A stretch of DNA of 64,000 nucleotides. Source: Macrolepiota albuminosa (taxonomy: Eukaryota > Basidiomycota > Agaricomycetes > Agaricales > Agaricaceae). Numbering within the stretch: position 1 is the first letter of the stretch; each line of letters opens with the position of its first letter. The DNA is taken from contig JAMWFC010000116.1 in NCBI GenBank assembly GCA_027475525.1, positions 1,487,826 through 1,551,825 of the forward strand, given 5' to 3'. Below are positions 43,803 through 56,959 of the stretch, one piece after another. Made by a program: the position numbers and the translations under genes. The notes beneath the pieces are model-generated. The model was not told the origin of the DNA. It did no database searches and was given only the letters and a program-made list of their open reading frames with translations.

Positions 43803-46678
43803 CTAGGACCCGGATGACGATGCTCCCGCAACCGCTCCCGTCTCAGTCACCATTGCCTCCTCCTCCAGTGCAACGTTAATCGCGGGAGGGGGAGGCGCCG
43901 ATTCCGTCCTCGGTGGGGTTATAGGCCCCTCGGCTGCAGGCGTGTCTACCACCATAGGCTCTGTTAGTGCGACGTTAATCGCTGAAGCGGTGGTGGTAAG
44001 CGTACCCTGCTCTGCCGTGCGTGACAGGAGATTGACCTGGCCTGGGTCCATGTCTGCTGTTGGCAGGTCATGCGCTGCCGAGCGTTTTAGGAGGTTGACC
44101 TGATTTGGGTCCATGCCAATCAAGTAATAGAGGCCGTTGGCCTCAGGGTTTTCCGGGAGCTTGCTCTCCTCGTGATGCTTGAACATAAGACGATAGTGAT
44201 CGTCTTCAGTCATCTCCTGCCATCCATCCCATTGTGAAATTGCGGCAGGGGTGCCATACTTGGAGAGGCGCTCCATGCGCTCGTCATCGACCTGTTTGAA
44301 GATGTCCATTGACATCGTGGGGGAATGGAACTGCTGTTCCAGGAAGACCACGCCATACGTGTACGCGTGGTCCACCCATTCCAGCGGTATCTGGTTGTGT
44401 AGAAGGACGCGTAACGCGTCGTCATCAGAGAAGTTCCATGCATGGTCATTGGGCACGTGAACTTGGTGAATTTTGAGCTGCGGCCCACGTTGGGGCTCAA
44501 ATGGCTGCTTAGGGAACATGGCATCATACGAGGCAATCGCCTCTCAATAAAGCCCTGGACGGGCCACGATGAGGGTCATGCGCCGCACGATCACCAGCTT
44601 GGCTGCGCTGTTAGCGCACAGAGCTCAACATAAGGCGAACCCGAAGAGGGTCCGCCAGTGCATGCGATAGGCATGATCCATGGCTATACCTTGATAGGTA
44701 TTTTCCAACCCAGGTCGACCAAAAACCAGCGCGTACTGTGCCAGTTGATCAAGGTCGAACGGTGTGGCTGGATCCTGAGCGCGCATTACATGCAATGCCG
44801 TGGTGCCATCGTCTTTCATGTGCAAGAAGCGCCCCGGAATGTGTCATTGCTCGACAAGAGCGAGGTCATCAGGGCCCTGCATTGGGTTGACGAGTTCCTG
44901 GTATTTAGGCTCCTTTATCAGGAGCTGCATGGTTCGATCATGCAGAGCCTCAACTGTCCGCTGCGCAAACATCTGGAGCTCTGTGATCAACATGTACGTG
45001 ACGATTCTGTTGCGACGTGGGACGTGCACATTTGCATAGTACTTATAGAGCCGGTCCAGCTCTAGCGGAGTGCGGGGAAGACCATGCAGGGCGTGCTTAT
45101 ACACAATCGTACCCAGAATGTGGGCAGGATGGCCAGAGAAATACTCATATGACGCCGCTCTATTGGCGTCAGCTCCCATCAGCACCGTATTCATGGCATA
45201 CAAATAATAGGTGCAATGGCTGAGTGCTCCTCTAAAGCACGAGTTCATTCGCTCGATATCAAGCGGACCCCACACCTTCACCCCCAAGCCATCGGGAATC
45301 CTCCCCGAGAATTTATCCTTGGCCCTATACTTCTGGGCCTTTAGCTCCTTGGCACGAATCGCCTTCTTCTTTGCAATGCGCTTATTGCGCGATACTCGTT
45401 GGAATCGGTCCGCGGCTGATTCCCCCTCCTCCCCATCCTCCTCCTGCTCCAAACTCGACTCTCCATAGTCGCTCTCGTCGGACAGGGATGGTACTGGTTT
45501 TTTGCCTTTTTCTCCTCCTCCTGCTCCAAACTCGACTCTCCATAGTCGCTCTCGTCGGACAGGGATGGTACTGGTTTTTTGCCTTTTTCAGGCCTGGTCT
45601 TCCCTCTTGAGGTCGCCACCAGACCATCATACTGCTCCGGTGTATGGGGGTCTGGGGTCAATACGACCACGGGGTAGTGTTCTGGTGGCGCTGGTACAAA
45701 CACCAGCAGCATAAACAGCATCTGGACTTCTCCCGCTCATGCGGGAATGCCAGCAGGAAACATTATCACCTCCAATTTAGAGGCATCAAGAGGCGGCTTG
45801 CAGCCGCAGCACTGACGAGACGGCCCCGACTTGGTCGGGGCGGACGATTCTAGTTGTGGCTGAGCCACCAGAGGGGCAGGCGCATTTCGCGCCAGAGTTC
45901 TCCCTCCAGGCTCAGCGCGAGGAGTGACAGTAACGGGCGCTCTTGGCGCTACAGCGACGGTTTTGGGCCTCCTAGGTGGGACCCGGGATGATGCAGTTTC
46001 CCGCTGGCCCAGAGACAGACCTGCCAAGGGTTCACTGACTGCAGTCAGCAATTCTGAGGAGGCCTGAGGGCCCGACTCGGACAACCGTGATGACAAAGCC
46101 ACAGGCTGAGCAGGCTGCTCATGGCGCATGAATTGCGCTTCTGACGGCATCCTTGCCCATGGAGGGTCGACCGGTCGACTGGGCTGATATTTAGCCCTCT
46201 TGACCTCAGCGGTCGGTTCCTCACCCGTGGCGATTTTGCGCTTAGACACGTGTTCGATCTGTTCCAGCGCTGCAACGCGCTGCCTCTTCATCAGCTCGAT
46301 CTGGTCAAGCAATCCCTCCATCACCATCACGGCCGGACTGTCCTGCAGGAATGATGCAGTTGCAGGGACTGGCTGTCCTGCTGCTTCCAGTCTGCCCAAC
46401 AGCATGTCTGACACTGCTAAACTCTGCACTTGTGGCGCAGGCTCCCCATATGACTCTTTCACGGGCCGATGCGCCCATGGTACTGACGGCGGCCCCGTCA
46501 CCACACCCGCATACATTGGATGCGACACAGCTGGACGTGCCGACGGTTCCTGATAGTAGCGCTCGTGGCACGTGCTGTCCTCCGGGCACCCATAGCGCCC
46601 TTTGTCATTGACCTCCATCTCTTGCAAGTGGAGGGGTGTCTGGTATGGAAGCGGCTTGGCACGGCCTGGGTAGGCCAC
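43803..46678 (-). pseudogene. Element E third ORF (homologue of the D third ORF), broken
   Basis: Open pieces 46678-45737, 45721-45341, 45452-44844, 44825-44625 and 44519-43803; about 930 codons without the 77-base duplication at 45443. Stretches shared with D in the same order: LGRLEAAGQPVPATASFL with KRAKYQ, GRIPDGLGVKVW with IERMNSCF, LPRTPLELDRLYKYY, MRMHW-like YRMHWRTLFGFAL, DALRVLLHNQIPLEWVDHAYTYG, and YGTPAAISQWDGWQEM. It lacks D's Gln-rich N-terminus. Conservation across two clearly diverged elements argues for a real protein. No membrane segments seen. Function unknown. Confidence 0.7.
45443..45596. repeat. 77-base perfect tandem duplication in element E
   Basis: Copies start at 45443 and 45520. 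Breaks the third ORF. Same period as those in D; probable assembly artefact. Confidence 0.8.
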
Positions 46679-46988
46679 GCCTGCTGACTGAAACTGGCTT
46701 ACCGCCGGATATGGCGGCTGCCTCTAGTACTGATCGGGGTCATGGTTTTGTATATTCGGGGGTCTCCCCCCTCTACTAGAGCCTTGCCAGCTCTGATCAC
46801 CCGTTTGCGGCCCCCAATAGGCCATTTTTACTAGACACGTAGACTACGTGTATTGGGACTGAGAAAAGAAAGAAAAAAAAACAATCTCCCAACTCCGCTA
46901 GTGGTGTAAACAACCACAAATACACGCCACCCGGCCTCTCACCGGCGATCAAAGTGGACTTTGTCCACATTCCACCACTACACACGCA

Positions 46989-49900
46989 TTACGCGCATTT
47001 TGCTAGCTGTTGAGGGTGTTTCACACCTTGCAACTCTAGATACCTGTCCATCGCTGCAAGGTCTTTGCAGTTCACTAGTGGTTCCCAGGTAGTATCACCT
47101 AAGCTCCACCTCACCTCGAATTTGAGGCTTCCTTTTGTCCACCGGTGACCGATGAGGTCATCTACAAACCACTCCTGGTCATTGCCAGTTCCAAAGTCAT
47201 ACGGCTCCGGAGTTGCACGGTTAGGGAAGAGCACATCACTACTGACCATATACAGTCGCAATAGCAACACGTGAAACTTGAGCACTATCCTGCGCGCTTG
47301 CAGTGCCTGGGGTAGTTCCAGCACGTAGTTAGACGTACTCGGCTCCGCCTCAAGGACCTTATATGGTCCAATCCACTTCGGACACAACTTACTCGCCCTG
47401 CCTTTCGGCAGGTTCAAGTTCTTCGTCAAAAGGTACACTAGGCTCCCTTTCTCGATGTCCGGCTCATCACGTCTGCGATTATTCGCATGTTTGGTCTGCC
47501 ATACACGCGATTCTATAATCATGTCATGGGCATCTGCCAGATTCCTTAGCGTGTTGCGCACAAACTGCTTGACTCCCACATGAATAACTTCGTCCGTACG
47601 AAGTTCACGAATCATGGATGGCATGTAGCCATTGTTGAGTTCAAAGGGTGAGTACCCTGTAGTTTCTGATATACTCGCATTTATCGTGAATTCCACGAGT
47701 GGACATCTATCCACCCAGTCCTTCTGATCAGGACGTACAAATGCTCGCAGTATTTGCACGATATTTCTATTTGCACGTTCAGTTTGACCATCCGTTTGCA
47801 GATGAAACGATGTCGACATGAGCAACTTTGCTCCTAGCAGGTTGTGCAGCTCCTTCCACCATTTGGAAGTGAATTTAGCATCTCGATCGCTTACGATTGA
47901 GCTTGGCAATCCATGGAGGTGCACTATCTCCTTGAGATAGATCCACGACAAGTCCGATGCTGTCATGGTGGTTCTCACCGGAATAAGATGGACCATACTG
48001 GTCATTCTGCAGTCACTACCCAGAGGTAGTTAAAACTCTTCGACTCAGGGAACGGACCTATAAAGTCCATCCTGATCAAATCCCAGAGTTTGACCAGTAT
48101 GGGTAGCGAATGAAGCTTTCCCGGTGGCTTCAAAGTCGATACTTTTGACTGTTGACATAACTCGCATGTTGAGCAAAATTGGCTTGTCTCTTTGGCCATT
48201 TGCAGCCACCAGTACCAGCGTCGCACATAGTCCAGCATTTTCTGAGTTCCGAAGTGGCCCACTACTCTATGGGCCTGGTCCAGGATAGTCGTAATCAACG
48301 ACCTCTCCCGGGGAATGCAGATGACTTTGGACCCCGTGGGTCTGGTAAGGTAGACAAGCTGCTGCTCCGTCCTGAAGCGCGGATGCGCTTGGATATTGTT
48401 CAGAATCTCTACAAAGAGATTATCATCCTTGTATCCTTGCTGGATACGTGTGCGGAATTGCGCATTGCCTAAGTCGGCCAGTGCAGGCGTATGGTCCTGT
48501 GACTCCAGCGCTTGCTGGAGCGTCATACCAGTACCTCCCATCGGCACCCCTTGCCTCGTCTCTTCACTGGGCTGAGAGGCCTCATGATCTACTAGCACCT
48601 GGGCTTCGATATTGTGAGTCTCTCACTGTTTGTGCAGTCGCTTACTGCAACGTGTTTCCTGCACTCGCATGGCATGTAACTCAACCCTATGTTCCCTGAT
48701 TTCATGGAATCGATGCAGAGGCAATTTCTCGCCCTCTGGGTCAATACGTTTGTCCGCCTGGACATAGTCATGCGCGTCATGGACATCATCTCGAGTATCA
48801 CTCTTGAAATATTGAGACAGGCAATCCGCCACTTTGTTCAATTCACCTTTTACATAGGTGATGTCAAACTGGTACCGCGACATATAGTCGATCCAGCGAT
48901 GTTGTCGTGGAGACAGGTGCACCTGAGTCTTGAAGAACTCTAGTGCTTTGTGATCTGTAATAATGTGGATCTTATATCCCATCAGTTTATCCTCCCACTT
49001 TAGGAGGGCTTCCAGGATGGCGAGTGTTTCTAACTTGTGCACAGCATAATTCTGCTGAGCAGCAGTGAATTTACGGGACATAAATCCCACTGGTCGGCAA
49101 GTCTGCCACGTTTTACCCTGGCCAAACATGGCCCCAACCCCAGTCTTCGACGCATCGCAAATGAGCCAGATGGGCTCGTCGATGTGTGGGTCAATTGGCC
49201 GGATGACTGGCGTTTTTGCGCATATGCGCTTAATCATCTCAAAACACCGCTGATGCAGTGGTCTCCAATGAAATGGTGACCCATTCTGGGTCATGGCCAT
49301 AAGCGGCCCAGTGTATGCAGTAATGTCTGGCAAGAAGTTGCCAATATAGTTCACCAGTCTGACAAATCGCTGGATATCATTATATGTGCATGGAGTACAC
49401 CACTCTTGGATTCGGTCGAGCTTATCCGTATCCGGATGAATGCCCTTCTCGTCAATGACATGACCAAGACAATCTATACTCGTTGCGTACAACTCGCACT
49501 TCTTCCATTTGAGATAGAGACTGGCCTTCCATAGCCGTTCAAATACAACTCGTAGGTGCTGCTCATGCTTCTCAATGGAGTCAGAAAATATGAATATATT
49601 GTCTAAATAGACGTGCATAAACTTCCCGATTACATCTCGGAAGATTGAGGTCATTAACCTCTGAAATGTCGCCGGTGCATTACAATCACCAATCTGCATG
49701 ATGTTACTCACAAACGTCCCCATCAGGGACGAGAACAGCGTCTTCGGTATATCCTCTTCGTGGATATGAACCTGTTTGTACGCATCTGTGAGGTCGATTC
49801 TCAACCTATACTTCGCTGTCGCGACATCTTCTCATATTACTTCCTGATCTGGAAGAGGTGTCACATCCTTGACTGTATTATCATTGCGCTGTTGCACATC

Positions 49901-50888
49901 CAATGCAGTCCTTAATGTTCCATTTCTTGGGAATACAAAGTAATGGTGCAGCTTGCACCGCCGGTCGTGGTTCCCACCACTTTGCGTTTATGTATCTATT
50001 CGTCTTTTCACGAAGTTGATCCTGTAGTGCTCGCGGGCAGCGAGGCAAATGATATTTGTACTGCTTGTTATCGTCAATGAGGTTGATCTCATGATTAACC
50101 TCCCGCCACGGAGGAAGCTCTTCCTTCATTCCATTGACGATATCAGCAAACTCCAGTTGCCATTGCTGGCGCAATCGAGGAATATCCTCCTCTGTGAGGC
50201 TCACAGCCTTACCTTTTCCTTTGGCTACGCATGCTATACGCAGTTGAACCTTTGGTTCAAATCGCTCCTGTAAGGCACGTACGTGCTCCTCTGTGAGATC
50301 CCCCGGATTCAACCTTACAACCGGTTGCTTCCTTGTCGTATTCGCTGATGACTGCACGCTTCTCGCTTTCAGCGAGAGTCCGTCAAATACAATATCCGAT
50401 GTTTCAGAAATCTTGTCCTCTCGTGCGTGATGGTACACTTCTCCCGTCTGGGTCGCCTGCACCCTTCCCATAGCCTGCGTCACCATTGACGCTACCAACT
50501 CATTCCACTCCCATGGCATTCGTGGGTCATACGCCCATTGCACTTCTGGCCGAGGCACTGGTCGATCCATTAGCGACTTAGTGCTACCGACAGTTCCCAT
50601 CGTACTATTCACCTTGTCCTTGACGAGATCCTCAACCTTCACTCGAGAGCTAGTCAGCTGGCATTCCAGCGACTCCACCATGCGTCTACCACACTCATTC
50701 TTGCACTGTACAGCCTGTTTAGGCTTTCCATTGGTACACCCAATCACATCCGGGTGCTTCCCCTTCTTCAGAGTTCCTTGAAACTCTTCCTCAGACATCA
50801 GTATAGCCGGCAAATCTGCCAGCAGGCTTTTTGGTGGGGCCTGTTCGTCCTCCACCTCCTGTACCGTCGCTCTCCTGCGACCATCTAG
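46989..50888 (-). pseudogene. Element E pol: RT (mutated), RNase H, integrase, chromodomain
   Basis: Continues in frame after the TGA at 50889-50891. RT reaches LLCIPKK at about 49925, where an indel changes frame, then CNAPATFQRLMTSIFRDVIG and a catalytic box YLDN instead of YLDD (codon 49598-49600 AAT). RNase H WLICDASKTGVGA; integrase zinc region HRVVGHFGTQKML with CSTCELCQ; core RMDFIGPF, IVSDRDAKFTS, QTDGQTERANR; chromodomain-like end KFEVRWSLGDTTWEP (about 47080). Integrase is open from 48005 to 46989. The interval 46679-46988 to the third ORF shows nothing coding. Confidence 0.88.
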
Positions 50889-50891
50889 TCA
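50889..50891 (-). promoter_or_regulatory. In-frame TGA-CTA-G between protease and RT of element E (candidate readthrough site)
   Basis: On the minus strand GAA CGC AAC TGA CTA GAT GGT; the frame is open on both sides and equals that of D around 34498. The neighbouring residues are homologous (TEKR before, GRRR after). Confidence 0.55.
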
Positions 50892-53800
50892 GTTGCGTTC
50901 ATCATGCCGCTTTTCAGTTGCGCGATAGCGCCTCAAACAACCATCTGTATTGTTTAACACCACTTTCTCCGCCTTCAAGGGCGTACCATTCACAACGACC
51001 ATGTCGTTCACAAAATCCAGCGACACCTTGTTCTTCTACATGAACGGCGTACCGATAATCATGTCGTAGCAATCAAAATTTGCTATATCCACATATTCTT
51101 TTGTCGACGTCCCTGACGTCTTTATTCTCACTTCCGCACCAAACTGCACCATGGCACGACTCCCTACAGTCCCCAGCTGGAGCATCAGCGGCTCCTCCAG
51201 TTCATGAACGTGAATTGCGTTGATGTGAGCAAACTGGGGTGTAATGCCCATAGTGGTACTCCCAGAGTCCCACAACGTCCATGCCGGATGTCCATTGACA
51301 TCAACATACGTGACCAGGCACTCCTTCTCCTCGGGAGTATAGCGTGGCCTGTGCAACTTATTAGTTGCCTTCTGCAGGGTTACGCGTCTCATTCGGACGT
51401 GCTGATTTCCACGGCACTCAGTCAGTGCAAACAGGTGTTCTTCCTCGTCTTCACGAGCATAATAGTCGCTGTCATACATGTCCACTGCGACGTATTCGTT
51501 GCCATCAATCTGGACGCTCTCGGCGTCATCCACTTCCGACCCGTCAGCCTCTACTTGTGGCTCCTCCTCCATGTCGTCGACAACCTCATCGTCTTTGTCA
51601 TCACTGATGACATCACTTGGTGCCGCAGCCATATGGGCCGCTTGGATGTGTGCCTTAGGAGGAGCGGGGCATTCCTTAGCGAAATGTCCGCTCCTGCCAC
51701 AATTGTAGCACACTGAGGGATCCCCTGCAGGCCTTCTCTGGGCCACTCCTGGAACTCCAGCAGTTTTGCCCATCATACGCGCTGCAGGCGCCACCACTCC
51801 TCTCGGTGCTACTTGATTCTGACCCAAAAAGGGTCGGCTATCCTTCGCTGGCAATTGTCCAGCAGGCTTTGATTGAGGCCGTTGGCCTCCAGGGATTGTC
51901 TTCTGAACAATGAATCGCAGGTTGCAATTGTTCTCCATCTCTGTCCGTTTGGCCAGGAAGGTTCCCACCTTCACTGCCTGACGGTTCCCAGTTCCTCGTT
52001 GGGAACTCCGCTGCTCATAATGGTTCGCCGTCCGTGCCGACTGCTCATAACGGATGGCATACGCCAAGAATTTGGTCACAGTATTGACCTCCAGAGACAA
52101 ATTATCATCGCGTATCAATGCTCTCCTCATGTCTGCAGGTATTCCGTCCAGGAATGTCTCGCGAATAGTGTATTCGTCTGGATAGACGGCCATATTCTGT
52201 GCATGACCCACCAGGTCATCATAAAAGGTCTGGATGCCAGTCTTAGCATCATACACTGCCTTTCTAAAGGCATCACAAGCTTTCTGCATCGTTGCAGCGA
52301 TGATGAAACGATTATACAGTCCTATCAGGACTTCTTTAAATGTCCAGTGCGACTTGTCACGATTAATGTGGAGAACATGGCAGCGGAACCAATTCCGAGC
52401 CTCTCCCTCCATAAATTTGTGTAGCACAAATATCCTCTCCTGGTCCATGTCGTCTCCACCATAGCAGCAGGCTGCGAGGTGGTAGCACACGTCCATGGCC
52501 CAGTCCTCCAGTTGAGAGAACCTATGTCCTCCAGCGTACGCACGTATATGCTTACCATCGGATTTACGGGGATTTACCCCAGCAGGAAACTTAAATCTGA
52601 CTCCAAGGGAGTCATCCACCAGACGAGTGAGGCGGTCATGCATATGATCCATATGGATCCTGACTGCTTCATTCATTCCTGGCATAGTTTCACGCAATTC
52701 ATGAGGTGCGGGCATCAAAAATGCCCGAGGACTGCGAAACAGGTGTTCATTGGCCATGGGGTGGGCTGCCGCCCTACTTGTGGCTCCACTGGTATTCCAC
52801 CAGCCTGCCTGCCACTATTACGATGATTATTATTGTCTTGATCGTTATTTTTGTGATCACGACCTCCACCGTCGTTATTGTGATGACTTGGCTCCCCCCG
52901 TTTGTAGTGACCACTACTATCATTACTACCACCCGAACCTCTGTCTGGTTCAGCCGTCCGAGCCGCGAACTGTCGCCGCATATCATCAACAGGCGTTACA
53001 CCCTCACGCCCTTCAAAGACTACCCCTTGGTCGTCAATTAACGACTCACCATGATCGCGCAAGTCCTGGTTGCATATTCTCTGGTAATTGACGCGTTTAT
53101 TCCAGTTGTCCACTAGGTGGACGTGTCACACTACGCGTCGTGGTCGCGTTCGCTCCTCAAGAATGTGGACTTCGTCCACCTCTTCCTTGATTGTAACTTG
53201 CTTACGAGGTGTCTTAACCTCCTGCGTGCCTCTGGCTCTGCCGGAGTTGTCGTTACAGTCTCCACCTCAGACAATGCCTGCTGAGGCACTCCGCTAACAA
53301 TGCGTTGACGGTTTGCGGCGTTCTGACACCGAACGTAGTCTTGCTGAGACTCATTAGCCTGATGAGGCACATTGAGCAATTCCATCGTGTCCGCAATTAA
53401 TAGCGCTTGTCTGCGCACACTCATCTCACATTCTACTGAGTCGGCTGGAGTAGCCATTGAGACTGCTGACCCTCGCGCTGCTTTGCGCTTAAGGTATTCC
53501 ACTACTTTGAGTTCGAAGACGCGCACAAACAATTCGATATATTCATTTGAATCTGCATGGGGTACATCGTGGCTCCTAGCAGCCAGCAACTGTAAGTGCT
53601 TCACTACATAAAGTTAAAGACGCTTTTGCGTCGATTCCTTCACGACCGCCAGATATCGGTCCAGCACTAGCTGTAACTGGATAGATAAAGTCGAATGCGA
53701 CCTTTTGCTTTCCTCATCATCTGAGGATTCCAGCTCGGACTCTAAGTCCATAACTCTCCTGAGGCTGTCATGCCTCACTTGCGGCTGTTTGCCGGCCCAT

Positions 53801-54443
53801 CTGTGCAACTCTGGAGTTCCAGGTGCTGTTGATGCCTTTCCCAACCTTACGACATTGTCGTCCTCCCTACTGACCACTATTGCTGGCCCTTGCGCCTGTC
53901 CTTGTGTCGTCAATGACGACGGTCCTGGTTCAGTAGCCGCATCGGCCACATATTCCAAAGGCCGTTCAGTAGGTGCAGTCCAGAAAGGGGTACTATGCGC
54001 AAACGCGCTGCCTTGTACCATTTCCGAGTACTGGGTAATATCCGGTTGACCCTCAGAATGAGCTGGGTACTATGCGCAAACGCGCTGCCTTGTACCATTT
54101 CCGAGTACTGGGTAATATCCGGTTGACCCTCAGAATGAGCTGACGAGCTCTTGGGCAATACCGGATACATCAATGAAGGCATTTGGCTCGCTGGCAGCGA
54201 CACTCCTGAGACCGCGGATCTCTCTCCTGGTTTACCACCAGGTCGTACAATGGACATCATCCATGATATGGATAGCCCACCAGGCATTCCAAAGCTCGTG
54301 CTGACATCGTGAGGAATCTTTTTGTCCTGCTTTGGCGGAGGTTGGTATGCTGACGCAGATTGCGTCTTCACAGCTTGAAGCACAGGTAAGTCAACTGTGT
54401 CTGCAGCTGGGAACGGAGGATCCGGATCAAGAGAGCCAGTCAT
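50892..54443 (-). pseudogene. Element E gag and protease
   Basis: ATG at 54443 (MTGSLDPDPPF). Pieces 54443-53910, 53604-53131 and 52757-51036. Capsid-like stretches homologous to D (EDWAMDVCYHLAACCYGGDD, FLDGIPADMRRALI, SARTANHYEQRS), a canonical zinc knuckle CYNCGRSGHFAKEC (about 51680-51720), an acidic linker and a retropepsin with intact LWDSGSTT (about 51260). A TAG at 51036 after GTPFM is not shared with D. The 77-base duplication at 53991 causes one break. A low-complexity His/Asn/Asp-rich stretch lies at about 52830-52940. Confidence 0.85.
53991..54144. repeat. 77-base perfect tandem duplication in element E gag
   Basis: Copies start at 53991 and 54068; probable assembly artefact as elsewhere. 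Confidence 0.8.
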
Positions 54444-54528
54444 GGAAGCACGTTTTCAGCGTGATGCCAACAGATAATCGAGAGAACAAGCCTAGAGTCG
54501 AAAGCCGATAGCAGAAGATTTAAAAAAA

Positions 54529-54701
54529 TGTAACCGGAGTTACGGGTTAGAACTATCTTGTGTGTATCACACAAGTGCTAAATCAGACCGCAGTATCGGA
54601 TTGACTAGTACTTAGAGTGAAAACAAGATGTTATCTTACGTAATACTCTATTAAACGATTATAGCGTCATTGACGCTTGGAACACGGATAACTCCGTTAC
54701 A
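54529..54701 (-). repeat. Element E 5' LTR
   Basis: 173 bases, TGTAACCGGAG...CTCCGTTACA. On the minus strand it is followed by a T-run and AAATCTTCTGC; like D there is no TGG-type primer site at the LTR. Confidence 0.95.
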
Positions 54702-54706
54702 GCCGA

Positions 54707-55977
54707 GGTGCCGTCCTGGAGAATTCATGCAAAGAGGGTGCAGCCAATGATCTTGATGTCCGGGGTTCCAGATGAGCCAGGGGGGTCAGCGGGTTTGGAG
54801 CTGGGCCTGGGGGGTCGGTGGTTCTGGGCGGGGTAGTGAGGCCCCTTGTAACGATTTCGAGGGACGTTGGGGGGGAACTTGATGGGTTCTCTTCGGGGAG
54901 TTTCGGGGCGTCCCATGTCTTCCGGGGCCTGCGGGTAGAGGTGGATGGCGGCGGCGAGGCGGGCCCCTGGGTTAGGGAAGGTCATGGTGAGGTCTTCCCA
55001 GCGGATGTCAGGGTTCACCTCTCAGAGCCAAGGGAGGCCTAGGACAATGGGGGTCGTTTCGGGGAGTCGCGTCACCAGGAAGTCGGCCGGGAACGTCAGG
55101 TTGTTGTCAAGCATTATGGTGGTGAAGTGTCCCTTTGTGATAAGTCCAGCAGTGGCGTCGTTCCCATCAAAGAGCCAGAGCCTAAGAGGTTTGTCGAGCT
55201 GGGTGTGAAGAAGGGCAAGGCGGTCACTAATGAACATTCCAGTGGCCCTGCTATCAACGAGGGCGGGGAGACGTTCGGTGGTGGCGCCGAGGCGGACATG
55301 GATCATAAAGGAGCGGGTGGTCCAGGAGTGGAGGCCCGGGGGCACCGGGGGTCCTCCAGACCCGTTGGAGGGGGTGGGGGTTCAAAGGAGATTGCTTCTT
55401 GAGTTGCGTCTTGGTCGAGGACAAGCATGAGGGTCCTCCAGTCGATTCGGGGGTTGGTGGCGTGCAGCCATGGGAGCCCGAGGACGAGGGGGGCAGCGGC
55501 ATGGAGCCTGGTGACCAGGAGCCGGAGTGTCTGATGATGGCCGGAGGTGAAGGTCACGGGCATTTGTACGAAGTGGGTGATGTCACCGGCAGAGGAGGAG
55601 TTACCGTCGAAGAGTCGGAGATGGATGGGGATAGGGAGCCTTTGAGGGGGCTGGGGGGCAAGGGCCACCCAGGCTTTGTCGATGAAGTTGTCAGTGGCGC
55701 CGCTGTCAACGAGGGTGTTGACGGGCTCTGGGGAGGAGGCAAAAGTAGTACGAAGGAGGAGGGACTGGGGGGAGTGCAAAGGGAGGTGGGTCAGGAGGGT
55801 GTCCGAGGATTGTTGAACCGTGGTACAAAGATGGGAAACTGGGGCGGAGAAGACATTGGGGTCCAGACCGCGATTCAGAATGTCTTCTGTTTCTAAATTG
55901 CTGGGTTGTTTTCCATAAATTGAAAGTCGCAGTCTTCCCCGTCGGTAGTCCAGACGGCCCGACCCATGGTCTGGCAT
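54707..55977 (-). pseudogene. Element C protease region with two retropepsin-like cores
   Basis: The first core (55977-55303) has LVDSGATDNFID (Asp codon 55705-55707), LRLFDGNSSSAG and LVLGLPWLHATNPRIDW. A second core (55345-55022) repeats the plan: LVDSRATGMFISD, LWLFDGNDATAG, FLVTRLPETTPIVLGLPWL. In the second the active-site glycine codon has become AGG (55247-55249), again a C-G to C-A change. After it a Pro-rich linker leads to the E insertion (54707). Two successive cores are not the usual single retropepsin; whether this is an old internal duplication I cannot tell. Frame changes separate the two. Confidence 0.75.
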
Positions 55978-56959
55978 TTTGGACAGCTGCCGATGAAGTG
56001 TCTGGGTTCCCCGCAGAGGAGGCAGGTGCCCTTCCGGCGTTGCTGTTCCTGAACATCTTCAGGGACATCGATCCAGAGGCGGTCAGGGTTCCTGACTCAG
56101 TTTGCACGAAGAGCTTCCTCTCCATCGTCTTTGGGGTGTTCGTCAGCTGGGTCGTCGGGGTTGTCGGGGTCTCCGGGGAGGGGGTCGGGGATGTCGTTGA
56201 CATCAGCTGCGTTGAGGGTGGCTGGTGGTCATGGTGCCGGGGCACGGGGCGGTCCAGGGAGTCTCTGTCCTGGAGTCGGACGTGGGGTGGGGTCTTGCAG
56301 CACCTGGCTAGGGACTCCGAAGTGATTAGCTTTCCAAAAGGGTCCTCCCGGAGGGGCCCAATGGCCCCAAGAGCCAGAGTACTCATTGCGATCTTCCCAG
56401 TACCTCTGGTCAATCTGGGTCACCAGGGCCTTGTAGCCATTGTATATTGCCTGCTTGGGTGTGAGGTGGAGGACATCCTTGATTCGCTGGGGGAGTGCTC
56501 GCCAGAGGGCATTGTAGTTCCAGCCTGTCTCGTAGGCCTCCTTCTCAAATCGGACGATGAAGATGGCAAAGCGCTCCTCGGACCTCATTCGGAGGTTGAA
56601 GAGGTTTTTCTTGGCTTCTGCGACGGTGTCAAAGATGCCGAAGTGGCCAGAGAATTCCTGCACGAAGGCCGCCCACTGGGACAGTACGGGGTTGTTGGGG
56701 TCGAACCGGAGGAGGGCCATGTAGTGATCGAAGGCCAGTCCCTGTAGGTACGAGGCGGCGAATGCGATGCAGGATCCTTCGAGCTGAAACGTGACAGGTT
56801 TGGCTTGAAACATGTTGAGGCACTGCATCAGGAAGGTTCGCCACTTCCGGGGGTCACGTCTGTGGAAGGGTTCGGGCTTCTGTATGTCGAGCTTACCTTC
56901 CCGGGCGAGGGCATCCCGGGTATCGTCCTGCGGGTTCTGTGGGCGTGGGGGAGGAGCGG

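Larger units (their letters stand above)
43269..54701 (-). mobile_element. Element E, 11.4-kb Ty3/gypsy retrotransposon related to D
   Basis: Two 173-base LTRs with inverted ends TGTAAC...GTTACA, and flanks GCCAA (43264-43268) and GCCGA (54702-54706), a 5-base duplication with one CpG change. Same gene order as D: gag-protease, in-frame TGA, RT-RNase H-integrase-chromodomain, third ORF, polypurine tract. LTRs differ at 5 of 173 positions, 4 of them at CpG. RT is mutated in its catalytic box, so the copy should be dead. Confidence 0.95.

Noticed and set aside
51036..51038. TAG after GTPFM in element E as a programmed stop
   Set aside because: Element D has a sense codon at the same position, and the conserved stop lies about 150 bases further downstream.
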